From Argentina anserina (taxonomy: Eukaryota; Streptophyta; Magnoliopsida; Rosales; Rosaceae), in assembly GCF_933775445.1 (NCBI RefSeq), contig NW_026089445.1, positions 186,001 to 250,000 on the forward strand: a stretch of 64,000 bases of DNA, written 5' to 3'. Each line of letters starts with the position of its first letter. Position 1 is the first letter of the stretch. The position numbers and the translations under genes are program-made. A model generated the notes under the pieces. The model ran no database searches. It was not told the origin of the DNA and saw only the letters and a program-made list of their open reading frames with translations. Positions 24,801-39,300 of the stretch are shown piece by piece.

Positions 24801-26357
24801 TGGAATAGTAAAGATACGCAAACGATGTAAAGATACACAATTGGAATAGTAAAGATACGCAAACGATGTAAAGATACTCAGTTTGAAAGAAACACACTCC
24901 CACACTTGCAAAACTCTCAAATACAATAGAAACTCGCATCAGAAAGCCTTACAGAAAGATACTCAAACGAGAAATGAAAAGATACACAATTGGAATAGTA
25001 AAGATACGCAAACGATGTAAAGATACACAATTAGAATAGTAAAGATACACAAACGATGTAAAGATACTCAGATTGAAAGAAACACACTCCCACACTTGCA
25101 AAACTCTCAAATACAATAGAAACTCGCATCAGAAGCCTTACAGAAAGATACTCAAACGAGAAATGAAAAGATACACAATTGGAATAGTAAAGATACGCAA
25201 ACGATGTAAAGATACACAATTGGAATAGTAAAGATACGCAAACGATGTAAAGATACTCAGTTTGAAAGAAACACACTCCCACACTTGCAAAACTCTCAAA
25301 TACAATAGAAACTCGCATTAGAAGCCTTACAGAAATATACTCAAACGAGAAATGAAAAGATACACAATTGGAATAGTGAAGATACGCAAACGATGTAAAG
25401 ATACACAATTGGAATAGTAAAGATACGCAAACGATGTAAAGATACTCAGTTTGAAAGAAACACACTCCCACACTTGCAAAACTCTCAAATACAATAGAAA
25501 CTCGCATTAGAAGCCTTACAGAAATATACTCAAACGAGAAATGAAAAGATACACAATTGCAATAGTAAAGATACGCAAACGATGTAAAGATACACAATTG
25601 GAATAGTAAAGATACGCAAACGATGTAAAGATACACAATTGGAATAGTAAAGATACGCAAACGATGTAAAGATACTCAGTTTGAAAGAAACACACTCCCA
25701 CACTTGCAAAACTCTCAAATTCAATAGAAACTCGCATCAGAAAGCCTTACAGAAAGATACTCAAACGAGAAATGAAAAGATACACAATTGGAATAGTAAA
25801 GATACGCAAACGATGTAAAGATACTCAGTTTGAAAGAAACACACTCCCACACTTGCAAAACTCTCAAATACAATAGAAACTCGCATCAGAAGCCTTACAG
25901 AAAGATACTCAAACGAGAAATGAAAAGATACACAATTGCAATAGTAAAGATACGCAAACGATGTAAAGATACACAATTGGAATAGTAAAGATACGCAAAC
26001 GATGTAAAGATACTCAGTTTGAAAGAAACACACTCCCACACTTGCAAAACTCTCAAAATCAATAGAAACTCGCATCAGAAAGCCTTACAGAAAGATACTC
26101 AAATGAGAAATGAAAAGATACACAATTGGAATAGTAAAGATACGCAAACGATGTAAAGATACTCAGTTTGAAAGAAACACACTCCCACACTTGCAAAACT
26201 CTCAAATTCAATAGAAACTCGCATCAGAAAGCCTTACAGAAAGATACTCAAACGAGAAATGAAAAGATACACAATTGGAATAGTAAAGATACGCAAACGA
26301 TGTAAAGATACTCAGTTTGAAAGAAACACACTCCCACACATACAAAACTCTCAAATA

Positions 26358-26505
26358 CAATAGAAACTCGCATCAGAAGCCTTACAGAAAGATACTTAAA
26401 CGAGAAATGAAAAGATACACAATTGGAATAGTAAAGATACGCAAACGATGTAAAGATACTCAGTTTGAAAGAAACACACTCCCACACTTGCAAAACTCTC
26501 AAATA
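26358..26505 (+). repeat. Hybrid 148-bp monomer (m9 head, m1 tail), second occurrence
   Basis: Same hybrid structure as the monomer at 14,090, shifted by 12,268 bp: 'gatacttaaacg' at the left, a single module, and an m1-type tail leading into an m2 monomer with 'cattagaag'. It joins a seven-monomer partial HOR (from 25,114) to a unit lacking m1, and explains the 2,975-bp interval between HOR starts at 25,114 and 28,089. Because neighbours also match at this offset, it was probably copied with its surroundings rather than formed twice. Confidence 0.7.
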
Positions 26506-29500
26506 CAATAGAAACTCGCATTAGAAGCCTTACAGAAATATACTCAAACGAGAAATGAAAAGATACACAATTGGAATAGTGAAGATACGCAAACGATGTA
26601 AAGATACACAATTGGAATAGTAAAGATACGCAAACGATGTAAAGATACTCAGTTTGAAAGAAACACACTCCCACACTTGCAAAACTCTCAAATACAATAG
26701 AAACTCGCATTAGAAGCCTTACAGAAATATACTCAAACGAGAAATGAAAAGATACACAATTGCAATAGTAAAGATACGCAAACGATGTAAAGATACACAA
26801 TTGGAATAGTAAAGATACGCAAACGATGTAAAGATACACAATTGGAATAGTAAAGATACGCAAACGATGTAAAGATACGCAGTTTGAAAGAAACACACTC
26901 CCACACTTGCAAAACTCTCAAATTCAATAGAAACTCGCATCAGAAAGCCTTACAGAAAGATACTCAAACGAGAAATGAAAAGATACACACTTGGAATAGT
27001 AAAGATACGCAAACGATGTAAAGATACTCAGTTTGAAAGAAACACACTCCCACACTTGCAAAACTCTCAAATACAATAGAAACTCGCATCAGAAGCCTTA
27101 CAGAAAGATACTCAAACGAGAAATGAAAAGATACACAATTGCAATAGTAAAGATACGCAAACGATGTAAAGATACACAATTGGAATAGTAAAGATACGCA
27201 AACGATGTAAAGATACTCAGTTTGAAAGAAACACACTCCCACACTTGCAAAACTCTCAAAATCAATAGAAACTCGCATCAGAAAGCCTTACAGAAAGATA
27301 CTCAAATGAGAAATGAAAAGATACACAATTGGAATAGTAAAGATACGCAAACGATGTAAAGATACTCAGTTTGAAAGAAACACACTCCCACACTTGCAAA
27401 ACTCTCAAATTCAATAGAAACTCGCATCAGAAAGCCTTACAGAAAGATACTCAAACGAGAAATGAAAAGATACACAATTGGAATAGTAAAGATACGCAAA
27501 CGATGTAAAGATACTCAGTTTGAAAGAAACACACTCCCACACATACAAAACTCTCAAATACAATAGAAACTCGCATCAGAAGCCTTACAGAAAGATACTT
27601 AAACGAGAAATGAAAAGATACACAATTGGAATAGTAAAGATACGCAAACGATGTAAAGATACACAATTGGAATAGTAAAGATACGCAAACGATGTAAAGA
27701 TACTCAGTTTGAAAGAAACACACTCCCACACTTGCAAAACTCTCAAATTCAATAGAAACTCGCATCAGAAAGCCTTACAGAAAGATACTCAAACGAGAAA
27801 TGAAAAGATACACAATTGGAATAGTAAAGATACGCAAACGATGTAAAGATACTCAGTTTGAAAGAAACACACTCCCACACTTGCAAAACTCTTAAATACA
27901 ATAGAAACTCGCATCAGAAAGCCTTACAGAAAGATACTCAAACGAGAAATGAAAAGATACACAATTGGAATAGTAAAGATACTCAAACGATGTAAAGATA
28001 CACAATTAGAATAGTAAAGATACACAAACGATGTAAAGATACTCAGATTGAAAGAAACACACTCCCACACTTGCAAAACTCTCAAATACAATAGAAACTC
28101 GCATCAGAAGCCTTACAGAAAGATACTCAAACGAGAAATGAAAAGATACACAATTGGAATAGTAAAGATACGCAAACGATGTAAAGATACACAATTGGAA
28201 TAGTAAAGATACGCAAACGATGTAAAGATACTCAGTTTGAAAGAAACACACTCCCACACTTGCAAAACTCTCAAATACAATAGAAACTCGCATTAGAAGC
28301 CTTACAGAAATATACTCAAACGAGAAATGAAAAGATACACAATTGGAATAGGGAAGATACGCAAACGATGTAAAGATACACAATTGGAATAGTAAAGATA
28401 CGCAAACGATGTAAAGATACTCAGTTTGAAAGAAACACACTCCCACACTTGCAAAACTCTCAAATACAATAGAAACTCGCATTAGAAGCCTTACAGAAAT
28501 ATACTCAAACGAGAAATGAAAAGATACACAATTGCAATAGTAAAGATACGCAAACGATGTAAAGATACACAATTGGAATAGTAAAGATACGCAAACGATG
28601 TAAAGATACACAATTGGAATAGTAAAGATACGCAAACGATGTAAAGATACTCAGTTTGAAAGAAACACACTCCCACACTTGCAAAACTCTCAAATTCAAT
28701 AGAAACTCGCATCAGAAAGCCTTACAGAAAGATACTCAAACGAGAAATGAAAAGATACACAATTGGAATAGTAAAGATACGCAAACGATGTAAAGATACT
28801 CAGTTTGAAAGAAACACACTCCCACACTTGCAAAACTCTCAAATACAATAGAAACTCGCATCAGAAGCCTTACAGAAAGATACTCAAACGAGAAATGAAA
28901 AGATACACAATTGCAATAGTAAAGATACGCAAACGATGTAAAGATACACAATTGGAATAGTAAAGATACGCAAACGATGTAAAGATACTCAGTTTGAAAG
29001 AAACACACTCCCACACTTGCAAAACTCTCAAAATCAATAGAAACTCGCATCAGAAAGCCTTACAGAAAGATACTCAAATGAGAAATGAAAAGATACACAA
29101 TTGGAATAGTAAAGATACGCAAACGATGTAAAGATACTCAGTTTGAAAGAAACACACTCCCACACTTGCAAAACTCTCAAATTCAATAGAAACTCGCATC
29201 AGAAAGCCTTACAGAAAGATACTCAAACGAGAAATGAAAAGATACACAATTGGAATAGTAAAGATACGCAAACGATGTAAAGATACTCAGTTTGAAAGAA
29301 ACACACTCCCACACTTGCAAAACTCTCAAATTCAATAGAAACTCGCATCAGAAAGCCTTACAGAAAGATACTCAAACGAGAAATGAAAAGATACACAATT
29401 GGAATAGTAAAGATACGCAAACGATGTAAAGATACTCAGTTTGAAAGAAACACACTCCCACACTTGCAAAACTCTCAAATTCAATAGAAACTCGCATCAG

Positions 29501-32500
29501 AAAGCCTTACAGAAAGATACTCAAACGAGAAATGAAAAGATACACAATTGGAATAGTAAAGATACGCAAACGATGTAAAGATACTCAGTTTGAAAGAAAC
29601 ACACTCCCACACTTGCAAAACTCTCAAATTCAATAGAAACTCGCATCAGAAAGCCTTACAGAAAGATACTCAAACGAGAAATGAAAAGATACACAATTGG
29701 AATAGTAAAGATACGCAAACGATGTAAAGATACTCAGTTTGAAAGAAACACACTCCCACACTTGCAAAACTCTCAAATACAATAGAAACTCGCATCAGAA
29801 AGCCTTACAGAAAGATACTCAAACGAGAAATGAAAAGATACACAATTGGAATAGTAAAGATACTCAAACGATGTAAAGATACACAATTAGAATAGTAAAG
29901 ATACACAAACGATGTAAAGATACTCAGATTGAAAGAAAACACACTCCCACACTTGCAAAACTCTCAAATACAATAGAAACTCGCATCAGAAGCCTTACAG
30001 AAAGATACTCAAACGAGAAATGAAAAGATACACAATTGGAATAGTAAAGATACGCAAACGATGTAAAGATACACAATTGGAATAGTAAAGATACGCAAAC
30101 GATGTAAAGATACTCAGTTTGAAAGAAACACACTCCCACACTTGCAAAACTCTCAAATACAATAGAAACTCGCATCAGAAAGCCTTACAGAAAGATACTC
30201 AAACGAGAAATGAAAAGATACACAATTGGAATAGTAAAGATACGCAAACGATGTAAAGATACACAATTAGAATAGTAAAGATACACAAACGATGTAAAGA
30301 TACTCAGATTGAAAGAAACACACTCCCACACTTGCAAAACTCTCAAATACAATAGAAACTCGCATCAGAAGCCTTACAGAAAGATACTCAAACGAGAAAT
30401 GAAAAGATACACAATTGGAATAGTAAAGATACGCAAACGATGTAAAGATACACAATTGGAATAGTAAAGATACGCAAACGATGTAAAGATACTCAGTTTG
30501 AAAGAAACACACTCCCACACTTGCAAAACTCTCAAATACAATAGAAACTCGCATTAGAAGCCTTACAGAAATATACTCAAACGAGAAATGAAAAGATACA
30601 CAATTGGAATAGTGAAGATACGCAAACGATGTAAAGATACACAATTGGAATAGTAAAGATACGCAAACGATGTAAAGATACTCAGTTTGAAAGAAACACA
30701 CTCCCACACTTGCAAAACTCTCAAATACAATAGAAACTCGCATTAGAAGCCTTACAGAAATATACTCAAACGAGAAATGAAAAGATACACAATTGCAATA
30801 GTAAAGATACGCAAACGATGTAAAGATACACAATTGGAATAGTAAAGATACGCAAACGATGTAAAGATACACAATTGGAATAGTAAAGATACGCAAACGA
30901 TGTAAAGATACGCAGTTTGAAAGAAACACACTCCCACACTTGCAAAACTCTCAAATTCAATAGAAACTCGCATCAGAAAGCCTTACAGAAAGATACTCAA
31001 ACGAGAAATGAAAAGATACACAATTGGAATAGTAAAGATACGCAAACGATGTAAAGATACTCAGTTTGAAAGAAACACACTCCCACACTTGCAAAACTCT
31101 CAAATACAATAGAAACTCGCATCAGAAGCCTTACAGAAAGATACTCAAACGAGAAATGAAAAGATACACAATTGCAATAGTAAAGATACGCAAACGATGT
31201 AAAGATACACAATTGGAATTGTAAAGATACGCAAACGATGTAAAGATACTCAGTTTGAAAGAAACACACTCCCACACTTGCAAAACTCTCAAAATCAATA
31301 GAAACTCGCATCAGAAAGCCTTACAGAAAGATACTCAAATGAGAAATGAAAAGATACACAATTGGAATAGTAAAGATACGCAAACGACGTAAAGATACTC
31401 AGTTTGAAAGAAACACACTCCCACACTTGCAAAACTCTCAAATTCAATAGAAACTCGCATCAGAAAGCCTTACAGAAAGATACTCAAACGAGAAATGAAA
31501 AGATACACAATTGGAATAGTAAAGATACGCAAACGATGTAAAGATACACAATTGGAATAGTAAAGATACGCAAACGATGTAAAGATACACAATTGGAATA
31601 GTAAAGATACGCAAACGATGTAAAGATACGCAGTTTGAAAGAAACACACTCCCACACTTGCAAAACTCTCAAATTCAATAGAAACTCGCATCAGAAAGCC
31701 TTACAGAAAGATACTCAAACGAGAAATGAAAAGATACACAATTGGAATAGTAAAGATACGCAAACGATGTAAAGATACTCAGTTTGAAAGAAACACACTC
31801 CCACACTTGCAAAACTCTCAAATACAATAGAAACTCGCATCAGAAGCCTTACAGAAAGATACTCAAACGAGAAATGAAAAGATACACAATTGCAATAGTA
31901 AAGATACGCAAACGATGTAAAGATACACAATTGGAATAGTAAAGATACGCAAACGATGTAAAGATACTCAGTTTGAAAGAAACACACTCCCACACTTGCA
32001 AAACTCTCAAAATCATAGAAACTCGCATCAGAAAGCCTTACAGAAAGATACTCAAATGAGAAATGAAAAGATACACAATTGGAATAGTAAAGATACGCAA
32101 ACGATGTAAAGATACTCAGTTTGAAAGAAACACACTCCCACACTTGCAAAACTCTCAAATTCAATAGAAACTCGCATCAGAAAGCCTTACAGAAAGATAC
32201 TCAAACGAGAAATGAAAAGATACACAATTGGAATAGTAAAGATACGCAAACGATGTAAAGATACTCAGTTTGAAAGAAACACACTCCCACACTTGCAAAA
32301 CTCTCAAAATCAATAGAAACTCGCATCAGAAAGCCTTACAGAAAGATACTCAAATGAGAAATGAAAAGATACACAATTGGAATAGTAAAGATACGCAAAC
32401 GATGTAAAGATACTCAGTTTGAAAGAAACACACTCCCACACTTGCAAAACTCTCAAATTCAATAGAAACTCGCATCAGAAAGCCTTACAGAAATATACTC

Positions 32501-33329
32501 AAACGAGAAATGAAAAGATACACAATTGCAATAGTAAAGATACGCAAACGATGTAAAGATACACAATTGGAATAGTAAAGATACGCAAACGATGTAAAGA
32601 TACACAATTGGAATAGTAAAGATACGCAAACGATGTAAAGATACGCAGTTTGAAAGAAACACACTCCCACACTTGCAAAACTCTCAAATTCAATAGAAAC
32701 TCGCATCAGAAAGCCTTACAGAAAGATACTCAAACGAGAAATGAAAAGATACACAATTGGAATAGTAAAGATACGCAAACGATGTAAAGATACTCAGTTT
32801 GAAAGAAACACACTCCCACACTTGCAAAACTCTCAAATACCATAGAAACTCGCATCAGAAGCCTTACAGAAAGATACTCAAACGAGAAATGAAAAGATAC
32901 ACAATTGCAATAGTAAAGATACGCAAACGATGTAAAGATACACAATTGGAATAGTAAAGATACGCAAACGATGTAAAGATACTCAGTTTGAAAGAAACAC
33001 ACTCCCACACTTGCAAAACTCTCAAAATCAATAGAAACTCGCATCAGAAAGCCTTACAGAAAGATACTCAAATGAGAAATGAAAAGATACACAATTGGAA
33101 TAGTAAAGATACGCAAACGATGTAAAGATACTCAGTTTGAAAGAAACACACTCCCACACTTGCAAAACTCTCAAATTCAATAGAAACTCGCATCAGAAAG
33201 CCTTACAGAAAGATACTCAAACGAGAAATGAAAAGATACACAATTGGAATAGTAAAGATACGCAAACGATGTAAAGATACTCAGTTTGAAAGAAACACAC
33301 TCCCACACTTGCAAAACTCTCAAATTCAA

Positions 33330-36300
33330 TAGAAACTCGCATCAGAAAGCCTTACAGAAAGATACTCAAACGAGAAATGAAAAGATACACAATTGGAATA
33401 GTAAAGATACGCAAACGATGTAAAGATACTCAGTTTGAAAGAAACACACTCCCACACTTGCAAAACTCTCAAATTCAATAGAAACTCGCATCAGAAAGCC
33501 TTACAGAAAGATACTCAAACGAGAAATGAAAAGATACACAATTGGAATAGTAAAGATACGCAAACGATGTAAAGATACTCAGTTTGAAAGAAACACACTC
33601 CCACACTTGCAAAACTCTCAAATTCAATAGAAACTCGCATCAGAAAGCCTTACAGAAAGATACTCAAACGAGAAATGAAAAGATACACAATTGGAATAGT
33701 AAAGATACGCAAACGATGTAAAGATACTCAGTTTGAAAGAAACACACTCCCACACATACAAAACTCTCAAATACAATAGAAACTCGCATCAGAAGCCTTA
33801 CAGAAAGATACTCAAACGAGAAATGAAAAGATACACAATTGGAATAGTAAAGATACGCAAACGATGTAAAGATACACAATTGGAATAGTAAAGATACGCA
33901 AACGATGTAAAGATACTCAGTTTGAAAGAAACACACTCCCACACTTGCAAAACTCTCAAATACAATAGAAACTCGCATCAGAAAGCCTTACAGAAAGATA
34001 CTCAAACGAGAAATGAAAAGATACACAATTGGAATAGTAAAGATACGCAAACGATGTAAAGATACACAATTAGAATAGTAAAGATACACAAACGATGTAA
34101 AGATACTCAGATTGAAAGAAACACACTCCCACACTTGCAAAACTCTCAAATACAATAGAAACTCGCATCAGAAGCCTTACAGAAAGATACTCAAACGAGA
34201 AATGAAAAGATACACAATTGGAATAGTAAAGATACGCAAACGATGTAAAGATACACAATTGGAATAGTAAAGATACGCAAACGATGTAAAGATACTCAGT
34301 TTGAAAGAAACACACTCCCACACTTGCAAAACTCTCAAATACAATAGAAACTCGCATTAGAAGCCTTACAGAAATATACTCAAACGAGAAATGAAAAGAT
34401 ACACAATTGGAATAGTGAAGATACGCAAACGATGTAAAGATACACAATTGGAATAGTAAAGATACGCAAACGATGTAAAGATACTCAGTTTGAAAGAAAC
34501 ACACTCCCACACTTGCAAAACTCTCAAATACAATAGAAACTCGCATTAGAAGCCTTACAGAAATATACTCAAACGAGAAATGAAAAGATACACAATTGGA
34601 ATAGTAAAGATACGCAAACGATGTAAAGATACACAATTGGAATAGTAAAGATACGCAAACGATGTAAAGATACGCAGTTTGAAAGAAACACACTCCCACA
34701 CTTGCAAAACTCTCAAATTCAATAGAAACTCGCATCAGAAAGCCTTACAGAAAGATACTCAAACGAGAAATGAAAAGATACACAATTGGAATAGTAAAGA
34801 TACGCAAACGATGTAAAGATACTCAGTTTGAAAGAAACACACTCCCACACTTGCAAAACTCTCAAATACAATAGAAACTCGCATCAGAAGCCTTACAGAA
34901 AGATACTCAAACGAGAAATGAAAAGATACACAATTGCAATAGTAAAGATACGCAAACGATGTAAAGATACACAATTGGAATAGTAAAGATACGCAAACGA
35001 TGTAAAGATACTCAGTTTGAAAGAAACACACTCCCACACTTGCAAAACTCTCAAAATCAATAGAAACTCGCATCAGAAAGCCTTACAGAAAGATACTCAA
35101 ATGAGAAATGAAAAGATACACAATTGGAATAGTAAAGATACGCAAACGATGTAAAGATACTCAGTTTGAAAGAAACACACTCCCACACTTGCAAAACTCT
35201 CAAATTCAATAGAAACTCGCATCAGAAAGCCTTACAGAAAGATACTCAAACGAGAAATGAAAAGATACACAATTGGAATAGTAAAGATACGCAAACGATG
35301 TAAAGATACTCAGTTTGAAAGAAACACACTCCCACACTTGCAAAACTCTCAAATTCAATAGAAACTCGCATCAGAAAGCCTTACAGAAAGATACTCAAAC
35401 GAGAAATGAAAAGATACACATTTGGAATAGTAAAGATACGCAAACGATGTAAAGATACTCAGTTTGAAAGAAACACACTCCCACACATACAAAACTCTCA
35501 AATACAATAGAAACTCGCATCAGAAGCCTTACAGAAAGATACTTAAACGAGAAATGAAAAGATACACAATTGGAATAGTAAAGATACGCAAACGATGTAA
35601 AGATACACAATTGGAATAGTAAAGATACGCAAACGATGTAAAGATACTCAGTTTGAAAGAAACACACTCCCACACTTGCAAAACTCTCAAATTCAATAGA
35701 AACTCGCATCAGAAAGCCTTACAGAAAGATACTCAAACGAGAAATGAAAAGATACACAATTGGAATAGTAAAGATACGCAAACGATGTAAAGATACTCAG
35801 TTTGAAAGAAACACACTCCCACACTTGCAAAACTCTCAAATACAATAGAAACTCGCATGAGAAAGCCTTACAGAAAGATACTCAAACGAGAAATGAAAAG
35901 ATACACAATTGGAATAGTAAAGATACTCAAACGATGTAAAGATACACAATTAGAATAGTAAAGATACACAAACGATGTAAAGATACTCAGATTGAAAGAA
36001 ACACACTCCCACACTTGCAAAACTCTCAAATACAATAGAAACTCGCATCAGAAGCCTTACAGAAAGATACTCAAACGAGAAATGAAAAGATACACAATTG
36101 GAATAGTAAAGATACGCAAACGATGTAAAGATACACAATTGGAATAGTAAAGATACGCAAACGATGTAAAGATACTCAGTTTGAAAGAAACACACTCCCA
36201 CACTTGCAAAACTCTCAAATACAATAGAAACTCGCATTAGAAGCCTTACAGAAATATACTCAAACGAGAAATGAAAAGATACACAATTGGAATAGTGAAG

Positions 36301-39300
36301 ATACGCAAACGATGTAAAGATACACAATTGGAATAGTAAAGATACGCAAACGATGTAAAGATACTCAGTTTGAAAGAAACACACTCCCACACTTGCAAAA
36401 CTCTCAAATACAATAGAAACTCGCATTAGAAGCCTTACAGAAATATACTCAAACGAGAAATGAAAAGATACACAATTGCAATAGTAAAGATACGCAAACG
36501 ATGTAAAGATACACAATTGGAATAGTAAGGATACGCAAACGATGTAAAGATACACAATTGGAATAGTAAAGATACGCAAACGATGTAAAGATACGCAGTT
36601 TGAAAGAAACACACTCCCACACTTGCAAAACTCTCAAATTCAATAGAAACTCGCATCAGAAAGCCTTACAGAAAGATACTCAAACGAGAAATGAAAAGAT
36701 ACACAATTGGAATAGTAAAGATACGCAAACGATGTAAAGATACTCAGTTTGAAAGAAACACACTCCCACACTTGCAAAACTCTCAAATACAATAGAAACT
36801 CGCATCAGAAGCCTTACAGAAAGATACTCAAACGAGAAATGAAAAGATACACAATTGGAATAGTAAAGATACGCAAACGATGTAAAGATACTCAGTTTGA
36901 AAGAAACACACTCCCACACTTGCAAAACTCTCAAATTCAATAGAAACTCGCATCAGAAAGCCTTACAGAAAGATACTCAAACGAGAAATGAAAAGATACA
37001 CAATTGGAATAGTAAAGATACGCAAACGATGTAAAGATACTCAGTTTGAAAGAAACACACTCCCACACTTGCAAAACTCTCAAATTCAATAGAAACTCGC
37101 ATCAGAAAGCCTTACAGAAAGATACTCAAACGAGAAATGAAAAGATACACAATTGGAATAGTAAAGATACGCAAACGATGTAAAGATACTCAGTTTGAAA
37201 GAAACACACTCCCACACTTTCAAAACTCTCAAATTCAATAGAAACTCGCATCAGAAAGCCTTACAGAAAGATACTCAAACGAGAAATGAAAAGATACACA
37301 ATTGGAATAGTAAAGATACGCAAACGATGTAAAGATACTCAGTTTGAAAGAAACACACTCCCACACATACAAAACTCTCAAATACAATAGAAACTCGCAT
37401 CAGAAGCCTTACAGAAAGATACTTAAACGAGAAATGAAAAGATACACAATTGGAATAGTAAAGATACGCAAACGATGTAAAGATACACAATTGGAATAGT
37501 AAAGATACGCAAACGATGTAAAGATACTCAGTTTGAAAGAAACACACTCCCACACTTGCAAAACTCTCAAATTCAATAGAAACTCGCATCAGAAAGCCTT
37601 ACAGAAAGATACTCAAACGAGAAATGAAAAGATACACAATTGGAATAGTAAAGATACGCAAACGATGTAAAGATACTCAGTTTGAAAGAAACACACTCCC
37701 ACACTTGCAAAACTCTCAAATACAATAGAAACTCGCATCAGAAAGCCTTACAGAAAGATACTCAAACGAGAAATGAAAAGATACACAATTGGAATAGTAA
37801 AGATACTCAAACGATGTAAAGATACACAATTAGAATAGTAAAGATACACAAACGATGTAAAGATACTCAGATTGAAAGAAACACACTCCCACACTTGCAA
37901 AACTCTCAAATACAATAGAAACTCGCATCAGAAGCCTTACAGAAAGATACTCAAACGAGAAATGAAAAGATACACAATTGGAATAGTAAAGATACGCAAA
38001 CGATGTAAAGATACACAATTGGAATAGTAAAGATACGCAAACGATGTAAAGATACTCAGTTTGAAAGAAACACACTCCCACACTTGCAAAACTCTCAAAT
38101 ACAATAGAAACTCGCATTAGAAGCCTTACAGAAATATACTCAAACGAGAAATGAAAAGATACACAATTGGAATAGTGAAGATACGCAAACGATGTAAAGA
38201 TACACAATTGGAATAGTAAAGATACGCAAACGATGTAAAGATACTCAGTTTGAAAGAAACACACTCCCACACTTGCAAAACTCTCAAATACAATAGAAAC
38301 TCGCATTAGAAGCCTTACAGAAATATACTCAAACGAGAAATGAAAAGATACACAATTGCAATAGTAAAGATACGCAAACGATGTAAAGATACACAATTGG
38401 AATAGTAAAGATACGCAAACGATGTAAAGATACACAATTGGAATAGTAAAGATACGCAAACGATGTAAAGATACGCAGTTTGAAAGAAACACACTCCCAC
38501 ACTTGCAAAACTCTCAAATTCAATAGAAACTCGCATCAGAAAGCCTTACAGAAAGATACTCAAACGAGAAATGAAAAGATACACAATTGGAATAGTAAAG
38601 ATACGCAAACGATGTAAAGATACTCAGTTTGAAAGAAACACACTCCCACACTTGCAAAACTCTCAAATACAATAGAAACTCGCATCAGAAGCCTTACAGA
38701 AAGATACTCAAACGAGAAATGAAAAGATACACAATTGCAATAGTAAAGATACGCAAACGATGTAAAGATACACAATTGGAATAGTAAAGATACGCAAACG
38801 ATGTAAAGATACTCAGTTTGAAAGAAACACACTCCCACACTTGCAAAACTCTCAAAATCAATAGAAACTCGCATCAGAAAGCCTTACAGAAAGATACTCA
38901 AATGAGAAATGAAAAGATACACAATTGGAATAGTAAAGATACGCAAACGATGTAAAGATACTCAGTTTGAAAGAAACACACTCCCACACTTGCAAAACTC
39001 TCAAATTCAATAGAAACTCGCATCAGAAAGCCTTACAGAAAGATACTCAAACGAGAAATGAAAAGATACACAATTGGAATAGTAAAGATACGCAAACGAT
39101 GTAAAGATACTCAGTTTGAAAGAAACACACTCCCACACTTGCAAAACTCTCAAATTCAATAGAAACTCGCATCAGAAAGCCTTACAGAAAGATACTCAAA
39201 CGAGAAATGAAAAGATACACAATTGGAATAGTAAAGATACGCAAACGATGTAAAGATACTCAGTTTGAAAGAAACACACTCCCACACATACAAAACTCTC

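Larger units (their letters stand above)
15970..33300 (+). repeat. Domain of the 11-monomer higher-order repeat with size variants
   Basis: Units are counted from the monomer that follows the linked variants 'ttagaatag', 'gatacacaaac' and 'ctcagattg'. Unit starts are 15,970; 18,040; 19,961; 21,841; 23,383; 25,114; 28,089; 29,971; 30,350. The intervals are 2,070, 1,921, 1,880, 1,542, 1,731, 2,975, 1,882 and 379 bp. Nearly all are explained by whole-module (41 bp) or whole-monomer (149, 189 or 190 bp) gain or loss. Examples: 1,880 = 1,921 minus one module, 1,731 = 1,880 minus one 149-bp monomer, 1,542 = 1,880 minus 149 and 189. The last stretch, 30,350 to about 33,300, is less regular and includes three-module monomers near 31.5 and 32.5 kb. 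Confidence 0.85.
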
